From: a virus | IMG/VR virus record: IMGVR_UViG_3300028844_007281 | Span: 1-26,449 of that record | DNA: 26,449 bases | Strand: one strand, 5' to 3' | In this document: positions 19,637 to 26,449 of the stretch, one piece after another | Layout: each line of letters opens with the position of its first letter | Numbering within the stretch: position 1 is the stretch's first letter | Made by a program: the position numbers and the translations under genes | The notes under the pieces: model-generated | Databases searched by the model: none | What the model was told of the DNA's origin: nothing | Seen by the model: the letters and a program-made list of their open reading frames with translations, nothing else

Positions 19637-20308
19637 CTAACCAAGTAATTGCGAAAGTGATCCAAGGCCGGCTGAAGCTTGAATCCACCGTTGTCCACCA
19701 CTCGCTCTTCGCCAGTTAGTATATGACAACTGTACATTAATTTGTACCAATCCATCCAATTCGTTATTCAATTCTACTTGTCCAATTGTAGTAGGGAATG
19801 CATCAATTAACTCAACAGAATAAACCGATCCACCACCAAGACCTACATTAATGTTTATAGGACCTATGTCTGTACCAATATTTTTTATTGGCTTTCTTAA
19901 TTGATGTATTTTAACAGGCTTAGCATAGTCTCTTTTATATCCTACTGTTTGACCCGTTTCATCTAATACTCTTTCACGCCATGCATCGAAATATTTACGA
20001 GTACCATAATCATTAAGAGCTATAAATGATAGTGATACATCGTCAACAGCATAACCATAAGCAACCTTTTCAAATTGCATACCCGTTTTACGATCAAGTG
20101 TTAAGATTTGTTTTCCCGGCAATGTTGCAGATGAACATAATAGATTTAGATCACCGCCTCCCATATTACCAGAAGTTAAAAGAGTAGTTAAAGCTCCAAA
20201 AATACCACCAGAACTAAATGTCCCAGGAAGTTCAACTAAGAATTGGTTTGATCGTGCAAATCCAAGCTTTGCTGAAGCAAGAGATTTAAGTTGGTCTATA
20301 GTACTCAT
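19637..20308 (-). CDS. 54: Baseplate tail-tube initiator gp54-like (223 aa)
   Basis: The protein matches the tail-tube fold family (gp54/gp48/gp19): ARSNQFLVELPG at 18-29, LCSSATLPGKQILTLDRKTGMQFEKVAYGYAVDDVSLSF in the centre (in pieces at about 57-95), KYFDAWRERV, KPVKIHQLRKPIKNIG, and SVYSVELIDAFPTTIG, ending in VQINVQLSYTNWRRA. This is characteristic of marine-type gp54, shorter than T4 gp54 (320 aa). It caps the baseplate hub and starts polymerisation of the inner tail tube. It overlaps the upstream gene by four bases. Confidence 0.87.
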   Translation of the reverse strand: MSTIDQLKSLASAKLGFARSNQFLVELPGTFSSGGIFGALTTLLTSGNMGGGDLNLLCSSATLPGKQILTLDRKTGMQFEKVAYGYAVDDVSLSFIALNDYGTRKYFDAWRERVLDETGQTVGYKRDYAKPVKIHQLRKPIKNIGTDIGPININVGLGGGSVYSVELIDAFPTTIGQVELNNELDGLVQINVQLSYTNWRRASGGQRWIQASAGLGSLSQLLG

Positions 20309-20895
20309 ATTGCTTTCCTTGATTGCTTATACACATTAGCAGCACTCGACTTTTCCCAACTTGCAGTTGGTAAGAATGTTGCAATCTCCCACTCGGGTGC
20401 GGGTACACGCGCGAGTCTTGATTTAACATGTGCGGTTAAGTAGTGTTTAAAACATGGCTGAAAATATCTCATTTTAGATGAAGCCATTAACATTTTGTAT
20501 GACATTTGAAACCGTGTAGTTTCATCATACTTTTTGTTATTAGTTATATCTAATAATGCATCAAGGAATTTAGCTCTCAGTAAAGGAGGCAAGTAATGTA
20601 GATTCAAACCATAGAAACCTTTTTCTGCGGGTCCTACGATGATAGCCAAGGGAAATCGATCGTAGAAGGGCAAAGTGTCCTTTGTTTTTGGATCATAGAA
20701 AAACATGTTCATAGATCCAATCAAAGGTTGTTGTCTATTTACAAGCTTTACTTCTTCGGCGTTCATTAACGCTGTCCGATTTACTCTACGCATTTGTTGT
20801 GCTTTACGTCTGAACCAATCCTGTGCCTCTTTAGTTCTAGGATTAATGCCGGCTCTAAAAGCTTCGTAGCCAAGTTTTGCAAATAGATTACTCAT
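20305..20895 (-). CDS. Conserved T4-like virion/packaging protein, possibly gp2-type (196 aa)
   Basis: The basic N-terminal half (DWFRRKAQQMRRVNRTALM) is followed by MNMFFYDPKTKDTLPFYDRFPLAII, GFYGLNLHYLPPLLRAKFLDALLD and YFQPCFKHYLTAHVKSRLARVPAPEWEIATFLPT. I associate this block with a conserved protein located beside gp4 in marine T4-like phages. A relation to the DNA end protector gp2 is suggested by memory and by the T4 order 2-4-53, but I cannot prove it. It is soluble and basic, compatible with DNA contact at the head portal. A TATAAATA late promoter element lies only five bases before ATG 20895. Confidence 0.65.
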   Translation of the reverse strand: MSNLFAKLGYEAFRAGINPRTKEAQDWFRRKAQQMRRVNRTALMNAEEVKLVNRQQPLIGSMNMFFYDPKTKDTLPFYDRFPLAIIVGPAEKGFYGLNLHYLPPLLRAKFLDALLDITNNKKYDETTRFQMSYKMLMASSKMRYFQPCFKHYLTAHVKSRLARVPAPEWEIATFLPTASWEKSSAANVYKQSRKAI

Positions 20896-20900
20896 ACCTG

Positions 20901-20908
20901 TATTTATA
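20901..20908 (-). promoter_or_regulatory. Late promoter element overlapping the gp4 stop
   Basis: On the minus strand this reads TATAAATA, immediately followed by CAGGT and ATG 20895. Transcription would begin at or near the start codon. It could be a chance match at the end of the gp4 gene. Confidence 0.45.
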
Positions 20909-21404
20909 TCTTTTTCTTAGGCTTTTTACGATATGGTTTCAATGGTTTTAGTGGTTTAAGTTTACCCGGCTGATCTTTCATTATACCCATAGACTTCAGT
21001 GTATTCTCTGTCCAGATCTGAAATGTCCATCCTCTATCCTGTGCAAAATTATTTGCAGCTTCCCACTTATTCATATTCTTTACATAGGTCATTGCTTCAC
21101 CTATATATCTTTTACTCTTATTAGGATTCTTAGGAACCTTTGTTTCTTTGTCTGGTTTAATTTCAACTAAGATTGTTTTTCCATCTGCGAATGTTATTTT
21201 TAGATCTACAAAGTACCGGTGCATCTTCTTGTCTATATCCCAGAAATAAGGTACAACAGTTTCTTCTGAGCTCCAAGATTTGACAGAAGGATTGCTATCG
21301 CACCACATAAAGCATAGCTTTTCCCAATGAGAACGATAAGTTACTTTATCAGGATCACCACTATACTTTTTTATGTTGGGTTTATACTTACCAGAATACG
21401 CCAT
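20904..21404 (-). CDS. 4: Head completion protein gp4 (166 aa)
   Basis: The hallmark of gp4 is YRSHWEKLCFMWCDSNPSVKSW (23-44, in part), then SSEETVVPYFW, DKKMHRYFVDLKITFADGKTILVEIKP (about 58-84) with the D...ExK pattern of PD-(D/E)XK nucleases, and a basic C-terminal tail (KPYRKKPKKKI). T4 gp4 (gp50/gp65) is needed to complete DNA-filled heads before tail joining. The Lys/Pro-rich tail is longer than in T4 gp4 (150 aa). Start at ATG 21404. A late promoter on the minus strand lies about 30 bases upstream. Confidence 0.88.
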   Translation of the reverse strand: MAYSGKYKPNIKKYSGDPDKVTYRSHWEKLCFMWCDSNPSVKSWSSEETVVPYFWDIDKKMHRYFVDLKITFADGKTILVEIKPDKETKVPKNPNKSKRYIGEAMTYVKNMNKWEAANNFAQDRGWTFQIWTENTLKSMGIMKDQPGKLKPLKPLKPYRKKPKKKI

Positions 21405-21411
21405 TTTTCGT

Positions 21412-21419
21412 TATAAATA
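21412..21419 (+). promoter_or_regulatory. Late promoter for the gp48 operon
   Basis: TATAAATA on the plus strand, 33 bases before ATG 21452, with AGGATAA as ribosome site in the leader. It points towards an opposite copy at 21434-21441. Confidence 0.8.
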
Positions 21420-21433
21420 GTTCAAGATATTTT

Positions 21434-21441
21434 TATTTATA
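21434..21441 (-). promoter_or_regulatory. Late promoter for the gp4 operon
   Basis: TATAAATA on the minus strand, about 30 bases before ATG 21404. The two late promoters face each other with 14 bases between them, so each transcript runs across the other promoter. Confidence 0.8.
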
Positions 21442-21451
21442 GGATAATCAT

Positions 21452-22720
21452 ATGGCATCTGGTCGAAAGCAACATTACATTAGTAAAGAAGTACCTCCTT
21501 CAGCATCTCCACGTAATGGTGGTAATTCAAGTGGTACTACTCTTACTGCACGAAGTCAAGCTGATATAGTTTATAGAGGCGGTAAAACAGCTACACGTAA
21601 AGAGCAAGAAATCACAGGACATTTAAGTAGGCGTAGTGTTAAGTTATCTTATCCATTACATAATATGGATAATCATCCAGCAAAAATAAAGTTTACGGCA
21701 TATAAAGTTAATGCATACACTATTGACCCTAAAAGCATTTCTGAAATTTGGGATATTCCTTTACTGGGATGGGGTACTAGTGATTTAAGAGGTAATAGAG
21801 AAAAATTAAAAGAACAGGCATATCAACAAAAAACTTTAGAAGAACAAAAAAGAAGACAACAAGGTCAACTTGGTAGTGACGTAAGAACTGCAACTGTTGG
21901 AGGTAGTGATGGAGATATTGAAGATGAAACTTCACAATTAGTATTTTCTAAGGATGGCGAATCTAAGTCTGATGCAGTAAAAGGCGCCAACATACCAGAT
22001 AAAACGCCAATTGACGCAATTGCTGATCATAAAATTCCTGTTATGGAATTATATTTTCCACAATCACTTACATTTAACGATGATGTAAACTATAATCAAG
22101 TAGATCTTGGTCCAGCTGGACTAGCTACTGCTGCAGCTATAAATGGTAGAGCAGGTTTGTTAAAAGCTGTTGGTAAAGGAATTAGTGAAGGGTTTGAATC
22201 TATCTTTAATTTAGCAAAGGGTACAATGACAACTGAAGCGGCGCAAGTTGCTGGTGCTCGAGCTGCGCAGTTTATTCCTCGCGAAGGAATAAGAGCTGCA
22301 GTTACTTCAGCAATTCAAACAGGTATTAACCCAGGTACTCGACTACTTTTTGATAAACCAAACATTCGCCAATTTTCATTTACATTTAAGTTAATTGCAA
22401 CTTCTGCTCAAGAAGCAAATCAAATAGAATCAATTATTAGAACATTTAGAACACAGATGTATCCAGAAACAATTAATATTGGTGCTGGTGTGCCGGCTGG
22501 ATATAAGTTTCCTAATTTGTTTAAGATTGATTTTAGTATGAGAGGATCTAATATGAGAGTGCCGGCACTTCAGTATTGTTATTTACGAAGTGCGCAAGCT
22601 TCATATAATGCTACTTCAATGACATTTCATGATGACGGTCATCCTACTGAAGTTGATCTTACTCTTGTATTCCAAGAATACAAAGCACTAAGTAAACAAG
22701 ATATTGAAGGTGGTTACTAA
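21452..22720 (+). CDS. 48: Baseplate tail-tube cap gp48 (422 aa)
   Basis: The conserved C-terminal half includes FDKPNIRQFSFTFKLIATSAQEA, IIRTFRTQMYPE, YKFPNLFKIDFSM and finally SMTFHDDGHPTEVDLTLVF with EYKALSKQDIEGGY, the signature end of gp48 in marine T4-like phages. The N-terminal part has ISEIWDIPLLGWG and a polar Gln/Arg-rich linker (KEQAYQQKTLEEQKRRQQGQ). T4 gp48 has 364 residues. It forms the ring between hub and tail tube together with gp54. The stop overlaps the next start (TAATG). Confidence 0.88.
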   Translation: MASGRKQHYISKEVPPSASPRNGGNSSGTTLTARSQADIVYRGGKTATRKEQEITGHLSRRSVKLSYPLHNMDNHPAKIKFTAYKVNAYTIDPKSISEIWDIPLLGWGTSDLRGNREKLKEQAYQQKTLEEQKRRQQGQLGSDVRTATVGGSDGDIEDETSQLVFSKDGESKSDAVKGANIPDKTPIDAIADHKIPVMELYFPQSLTFNDDVNYNQVDLGPAGLATAAAINGRAGLLKAVGKGISEGFESIFNLAKGTMTTEAAQVAGARAAQFIPREGIRAAVTSAIQTGINPGTRLLFDKPNIRQFSFTFKLIATSAQEANQIESIIRTFRTQMYPETINIGAGVPAGYKFPNLFKIDFSMRGSNMRVPALQYCYLRSAQASYNATSMTFHDDGHPTEVDLTLVFQEYKALSKQDIEGGY

Positions 22721-23466
22721 TGCAATACTTTAATAAATTTCCTCGTGCTTTTTATATATTTGGAGACCAAGAAGCACAGGGCACAGGTAAAATATCTAGT
22801 GAACTCGTTCAAGATATATCAGCTTATTCTGATATTTTAGATAAAATATCTGATAATATTGCGTTCCATACTTTTTATAATATACAAGAAGGTAATAGAC
22901 CTGATCAGTGCTCTTATGATATATACGGTACACCTATCTATCACTGGACATTTTTTCTTTTAAATGATCATTTAAGAAAGCAAGGTTGGCCAGTAACAAA
23001 CGAAGAAATAAATAAAAGAGCAAAGGTTGATTTTCCGCACTTTACTTATACAACTACAGATTCATTAACAAATACTCATAAGGTTGGAGAAACAGTAATT
23101 GGAGCTCAAACAGGTTCAAGAGGAACAGTACTACGTAGAAATTTAGATATTGGTCAAGTTACTGTAGCGGCGCAATCTGCATTTGCAATAGGTGAAGCAA
23201 TAAGTAACGTGTCTGCAGCTGTTACTACTCAAACAATTACTACAACCGGTGCATCTTTAGAATATCTTTCAGCACATCATTACGAAAACGCTAGTGGTGA
23301 AATAGTAGATATTGATCCGGCTGTTGGACCCGGTGCACAGCTTACAGAAGTAACACATCTAGATAGATACATAAAAGATAATGATAATCTAAAACAAATT
23401 AAGGTAGTAAAACCGGATCTTATCAATCAGGTTGTTTCACTGTTTAAACAGGCTATTAATTCATAA
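22720..23466 (+). CDS. 53: Baseplate wedge subunit gp53 with internal insertion (248 aa)
   Basis: It begins with FNKFPRAFYIFG, then has IAFHTFYNIQEGNRPDQCSYDIYGTPIYHWTFFLLND (in parts, 48-83), the conserved gp53 core that includes the YGTPxYxWTFFLLND motif. A C-terminal LDRYIKDNDNLKQIKVVKP follows. Between about 118 and 172 there is an extra beta-rich module (KVGETVIGAQTGSRGTVLRR, GQVTVAAQ, FAIGEAIS), which T4 gp53 (196 aa) lacks. gp53 is part of the baseplate wedge and contacts the hub. The stop overlaps the next start. Confidence 0.87.
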   Translation: MQYFNKFPRAFYIFGDQEAQGTGKISSELVQDISAYSDILDKISDNIAFHTFYNIQEGNRPDQCSYDIYGTPIYHWTFFLLNDHLRKQGWPVTNEEINKRAKVDFPHFTYTTTDSLTNTHKVGETVIGAQTGSRGTVLRRNLDIGQVTVAAQSAFAIGEAISNVSAAVTTQTITTTGASLEYLSAHHYENASGEIVDIDPAVGPGAQLTEVTHLDRYIKDNDNLKQIKVVKPDLINQVVSLFKQAINS

Positions 23467-24569
23467 TGTCAAGTAATACCGAATCAGTAAAGGGTTACGC
23501 CCTTGAAAGTGTAATTATTAATTCCTCTCGATTTTTAGATCCAAGTGGGCTAGAAATTTTAGGAAGTGTTACTGATCTTGAAATTTTCGAAAATATAGAA
23601 AGTAACTACCTTACTGCTAAATTAGCTATTACTGATTCTTTTCGTATGTTTGATAGACTTGATTTTCAAGGTGCAGAAACAGTTACTATATTATTGGGCC
23701 AATCGGAAAATCCTAATTTACCTAAGTCAATTACAAAAAGTTTTATAGTACATAAGATTATTGCTGCTAAAAAGATTAATGAAACATCTGATGTTATCTT
23801 TTTGAATTTAGTTGAATTATCTGAGTATCAGTCAAATCTTAATAATATTAATCGTGCTTATAAAGGAAATCCTATCAATATAATGAGTGCAATTAGTGAA
23901 GAGTATTTGGGTAAAACCATTCAAAATTTTTCTACATCAAATACTTTTCAAAATAAAATAAAAATGATTATTCCTAATCTTTCTCCATTAAAAGCATTAT
24001 CATGGATTAAATCAAAACTTACTACTGTCGATGGACTACCTACATATTTGTTTTCTACCTTTCAATCTAATGATTTATTTTATGTTGATCTAAATGCTAT
24101 GTTATCTCAACCGCCAATCAATGCTAAAAAACCTTTTTTATATGGCTCTGCTCAAGATTTTTCTGAAATTTCTAATGGCTTAAAAGTTATTCCAATACAG
24201 ACATATTTACTTGAAGATAATGATAATATGTATAGTCGAATAAAAGAAGGTGCAGTCGGAGCTAAATATTCTTTTTATGATAGTTTAACAGGTAGATATA
24301 AAACACATAATTTTAATGTTATTTCTGATGCAATGACCCAATTGCAAGTAAAAGAAAATGAAAGACCTACTGCTGCAGATAATTTTAAAATTGATGGAAA
24401 GCAAATTCAATTATATGAATCTCAACATATATCACAATTTACTCAATCTGGTGCATATGAAGATGGTAGTAATAAGTTTAAGTCTATTAATCAACAACAA
24501 GCCACAATAAAAAAACAATTGGCCGATCACTTAAAAGCTTTCTTATTAAGACACCTATTACAATTGTGA
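23466..24569 (+). CDS. 27: Baseplate hub gp27-like protein, main part (367 aa; -1 frameshifted)
   Basis: Position between gp53 and the gp5-like lysozyme, length, and beta-rich content (LDPSGLEILGSVTDLEIFENI, MFDRLDFQGAETVTILLG, VIFLNLVELSEY) fit a gp27-type hub. The frame ends in FLLRHLLQL and TGA 24567-24569. The -1 frame then continues with TPITIVIDGRGFISGDYHRTIGN, obviously the normal continuation. The gene as written is therefore interrupted by one base. The joined protein would have about 447 residues. Two places could account for it: A7 at 24509-24515 (A AAA AAA) or A4 at 24533-24536. Confidence 0.75.
   Translation: MSSNTESVKGYALESVIINSSRFLDPSGLEILGSVTDLEIFENIESNYLTAKLAITDSFRMFDRLDFQGAETVTILLGQSENPNLPKSITKSFIVHKIIAAKKINETSDVIFLNLVELSEYQSNLNNINRAYKGNPINIMSAISEEYLGKTIQNFSTSNTFQNKIKMIIPNLSPLKALSWIKSKLTTVDGLPTYLFSTFQSNDLFYVDLNAMLSQPPINAKKPFLYGSAQDFSEISNGLKVIPIQTYLLEDNDNMYSRIKEGAVGAKYSFYDSLTGRYKTHNFNVISDAMTQLQVKENERPTAADNFKIDGKQIQLYESQHISQFTQSGAYEDGSNKFKSINQQQATIKKQLADHLKAFLLRHLLQL
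24509..24515 (+). other. A7 run, possible -1 slippery site or indel in the hub gene
   Basis: In frame the sequence is ATA AAA AAA CAA, so A AAA AAA fits the X XXY YYZ rule. A -1 slip here leads into the frame of the 24566-24808 continuation. A natural mutation or sequencing error in this homopolymer, or in the A4 at 24533-24536, is the alternative. Confidence 0.5.
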
Positions 24570-24808
24570 TAGATGGCCGAGGATTTATTTCTGGAGATTA
24601 CCATAGAACAATTGGTAATACAATACGTATTTTATTCTTAGCCAATAGACCTAATAATGAAGAAGTAAAATTAGATACAAAAAAATCCGGTGACTATATT
24701 ATATACGCAGCTAAGCATACACTTACTGCAGAAAAATATATGTTAACATTTCAGTGTGTAAAAATATCTTCGTATAAAGAAGACCCGATTCTAGGAATAT
24801 TATCATGA
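24566..24808 (+). CDS. 27: C-terminal part of the gp27-like hub in the -1 frame (80 codons from GTG)
   Basis: The frame is open back to the A7 run at 24509-24515. A GTG at 24566 overlaps the TGA of the main part but has no ribosome site. The residues (IDGRGFISGDYHRTIGNTIR, GDYIIYAAKHTLTAEKYMLTF, CVKISSYKEDP) resemble the conserved end of marine T4-like hub proteins, with the GDYIIYAxKH pattern. It is most probably the domain that completes the 367-aa main part rather than a separate protein. The gp5-like gene overlaps its stop (ATGA). Confidence 0.72.
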   Translation: MIDGRGFISGDYHRTIGNTIRILFLANRPNNEEVKLDTKKSGDYIIYAAKHTLTAEKYMLTFQCVKISSYKEDPILGILS

Positions 24809-25698
24809 AGTATTATGGTGACAATACTCGTTGGTTTATGGGAACAGTTGTTAATATTAATGATCCATTGGAACTTGGCAGAATTAAAGTAAGAATCTTT
24901 GGTATGCATACCCACAATACAGCTGATATTGAAGATGGTGATTTACCGTGGGCTCAAGTTGTAATACCAGTAACAGAAGGTGGATCTTCTGGTATTGGTA
25001 CTAATATCGGTATAAAAGTACAAGCTCAAGTCTATGGTGTCTTTATGGATGGTAAGGATTCTCAGTTACCGCTAGTACTTGGATCTGTACCAAAATATGA
25101 AAGACCGATCACTTCTCAAATGTTAGATACTGAATCAACTGTACCAGATCAGTTACAGCATGATGAAAGAGTACATTATCCACCTGGGATTGGTCCTATC
25201 GATAATATAGATGTTGATAATAGATATCTTGTTGGAGCTGACAATATTGAAAAGGCATTTAACTTTTTTCTTACAAAGGAAGGTGGAGGGTTCGAACCAC
25301 ATGTAGCGTGTGGTATCTTAGGAAACTTCTATATTGAATCAGGTGCAAATCAAAATAATGGAGACTTGAATACTATTGCTCAGTCAGCACCACCTGAAAG
25401 ATCATTCGGTATAGCACAATGGAACTCATCTTCAAATGCAGGATTTCGATATCAGAATCTGCAAGCATTTGCTGGTCAGCGTAATTTATCATGGACTAGT
25501 TTATATGCACAATTGCTTTTTACTATTAAAGAGTTAAATGATCATAAAACATATTACAAATACGCAGAGTTAAAGAAAGCTAAGACAATCGAAGAAGCTA
25601 CCTTTATATTTGAATCACGATTTGAGAATCCAAAGGTTAAAAAACAGAAAGATAGAGTTGAAGCTGCAGAAGAAATATTTAGGAGGCTTTGTACATAA
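24805..25698 (+). CDS. 5: Baseplate hub lysozyme gp5-like (297 aa)
   Basis: The N-terminal OB-fold (1-105) starts WFMGTVVNINDPLELGRIKVRIFG and includes LPWAQVVIP and LPLVLGSVP, the gp5/VgrG-type OB signature. After a Pro-rich linker, a phage tail lysozyme-type domain runs from about 145: HVACGILGNFYIESG (166-180) with the probable catalytic Glu178, SFGIAQWN (200-207) and a helical end (EEATFIFESRFENPK). There is no C-terminal triple beta-helix as in T4 gp5 (575 aa). It would pierce the outer membrane and locally digest peptidoglycan during injection. It overlaps the hub continuation (ATGA) and the next gene. Confidence 0.85.
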   Translation: MKYYGDNTRWFMGTVVNINDPLELGRIKVRIFGMHTHNTADIEDGDLPWAQVVIPVTEGGSSGIGTNIGIKVQAQVYGVFMDGKDSQLPLVLGSVPKYERPITSQMLDTESTVPDQLQHDERVHYPPGIGPIDNIDVDNRYLVGADNIEKAFNFFLTKEGGGFEPHVACGILGNFYIESGANQNNGDLNTIAQSAPPERSFGIAQWNSSSNAGFRYQNLQAFAGQRNLSWTSLYAQLLFTIKELNDHKTYYKYAELKKAKTIEEATFIFESRFENPKVKKQKDRVEAAEEIFRRLCT

Positions 25699-26449
25699 TG
25701 GCTATTGTAGTAGATAGAGATGGGAATCCTATTAATGGGAATCAATTAAAACCTGTTAAACGTATTCCTCTTAAAAATAAACAAAAGGAAGTAAGAGAAT
25801 TATCTGCTACGGAAAAGGCAGCAGCAAAAGCACGTGAAAGACAAGCACTTAAATTATTTTCTGAATTTGCATCAGGTTCTGCAACCTTCGGTCAAACTGT
25901 TTCTGGATTTACATCAATGGCAGAATCAGCCAAGCCACGTGGTAAGAAGAAAGATCCTACACCGTCTCAAATGGGTGCATCAGTACCAAAAGTTGTAACC
26001 GTATCAGTGCCTACTCAGAAAAGTGCCATTGATACTCTTACAGCTCGATCCACTCGATCTGATGTAGTAGTAGATCAAATCATAGCTGATGGTAGTCCAA
26101 AAGGTATTGAGAAAGCATTAACCGAAGCCAAAGCTTTATCACCGGCAATGATTAAAGATGCTGTGAATCAAGCTAACAGTGCAGCAAATGATCCAGTTGC
26201 ACAAGAAAAATTTAGAGAAATAGGTTTAGATCCTATGGCAGTGTCTGCTTTAGTAAGTAAAATCGATGCCGATGCTTTGACTGCAACAGTGCAACAAGAT
26301 CATAGTAGTGATGCGGTAACAGATGTAAAAGATATTGCATCTAAACAAATGGCTACTCTTGGCAATCCGTTTGGTTCATTTAAATCCAAGATTGCAGATG
26401 CTAATTTAGGTGTTAAGGTTGGTGATCCTATGGCACAAAGTAGCGGTAC
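25698..26449 (+). CDS. Large virion-associated protein, N-terminal part (3' end outside window)
   Basis: ATG 25698 overlaps the gp5 stop (TAATG), with AGGAGG about eleven bases upstream. The frame is open for 250 codons to the edge of the window. The protein starts MAIVVDRDGNPINGNQL, then has a basic Ala/Lys-rich helix (ATEKAAAKARERQALKLF), a Lys-rich stretch (KPRGKKKDPTPS), and long Ala/Asp-rich helices. The low-complexity, helical character and location after the lysozyme suggest a structural or baseplate-linked protein. No domain is recognised in the visible part. Confidence 0.7.
   Translation, partial: MAIVVDRDGNPINGNQLKPVKRIPLKNKQKEVRELSATEKAAAKARERQALKLFSEFASGSATFGQTVSGFTSMAESAKPRGKKKDPTPSQMGASVPKVVTVSVPTQKSAIDTLTARSTRSDVVVDQIIADGSPKGIEKALTEAKALSPAMIKDAVNQANSAANDPVAQEKFREIGLDPMAVSALVSKIDADALTATVQQDHSSDAVTDVKDIASKQMATLGNPFGSFKSKIADANLGVKVGDPMAQSSG

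Noticed and set aside
1-26449. CRISPR array, insertion sequence, integrase or attachment site
   Set aside because: No regularly spaced repeats, transposase or recombinase motifs, or terminal inverted repeats were seen; tRNA genes are complete phage genes rather than split attachment sites.

Overview
The window is part of the genome of a T4-like (exo-T-even) myovirus of the marine type, AT-rich and densely packed. The diagnostic genes are gp33, gp32, gp26, gp54, gp4, gp48, gp53, a gp27-like hub and a gp5-like tail lysozyme, together with TATAAATA late promoters and a small tRNA cluster. A Sec signal peptide, a lipobox lipoprotein and a small outer-membrane-like protein point to a Gram-negative host. 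Nothing seen identifies the host genus, and no photosynthesis genes are present.

Positions 1-8350 form a rightward accessory block. It starts with the tail of a PD-(D/E)XK exonuclease and a shortened asparagine-synthetase-like protein. A nucleotidase and a small EF-hand membrane protein follow. Then comes a tight nine-gene cluster (2599-8346) of four glycosyltransferase-like proteins, a sulfotransferase, three methyltransferase-like proteins and one possible sialyltransferase/DUF115-like protein. The cluster looks like a pathway for building or decorating a glycan.

Positions 8350-16300 hold many small genes behind strong host-type promoters. At least three share one promoter-leader cassette (near 1124, 8361 and 10095). 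This part contains a SWIM-type zinc protein, an HExxH metalloprotease, a 2OG-Fe(II) oxygenase bounded by a 33-bp perfect direct repeat, a glutaredoxin, tRNA-Arg(UCU), tRNA-Leu(UAA) and tRNA-Gly(UCC) with a structured spacer, an OMP-like protein, and an envelope trio (secreted, membrane, lipoprotein). It ends with a 372-aa conserved protein and the late-transcription factor gp33.

Positions 16300-26449 are the replication/late core. gp32 (rightward) meets a leftward tail operon: gp4, a 196-aa virion-type protein, gp54, gp26, a -1 frame extension of gp26, and a 507-aa hydrophobic tape-measure candidate. Face-to-face late promoters between gp4 and gp48 serve this operon and a rightward baseplate operon (gp48, gp53, gp27-like hub, gp5-like lysozyme, and a large protein cut by the window edge). 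The most notable observations are the probable programmed -1 frameshift at a T8 run at the end of gp26, just upstream of the tape-measure candidate, and a second -1 disruption in the hub gene near an A7 run.
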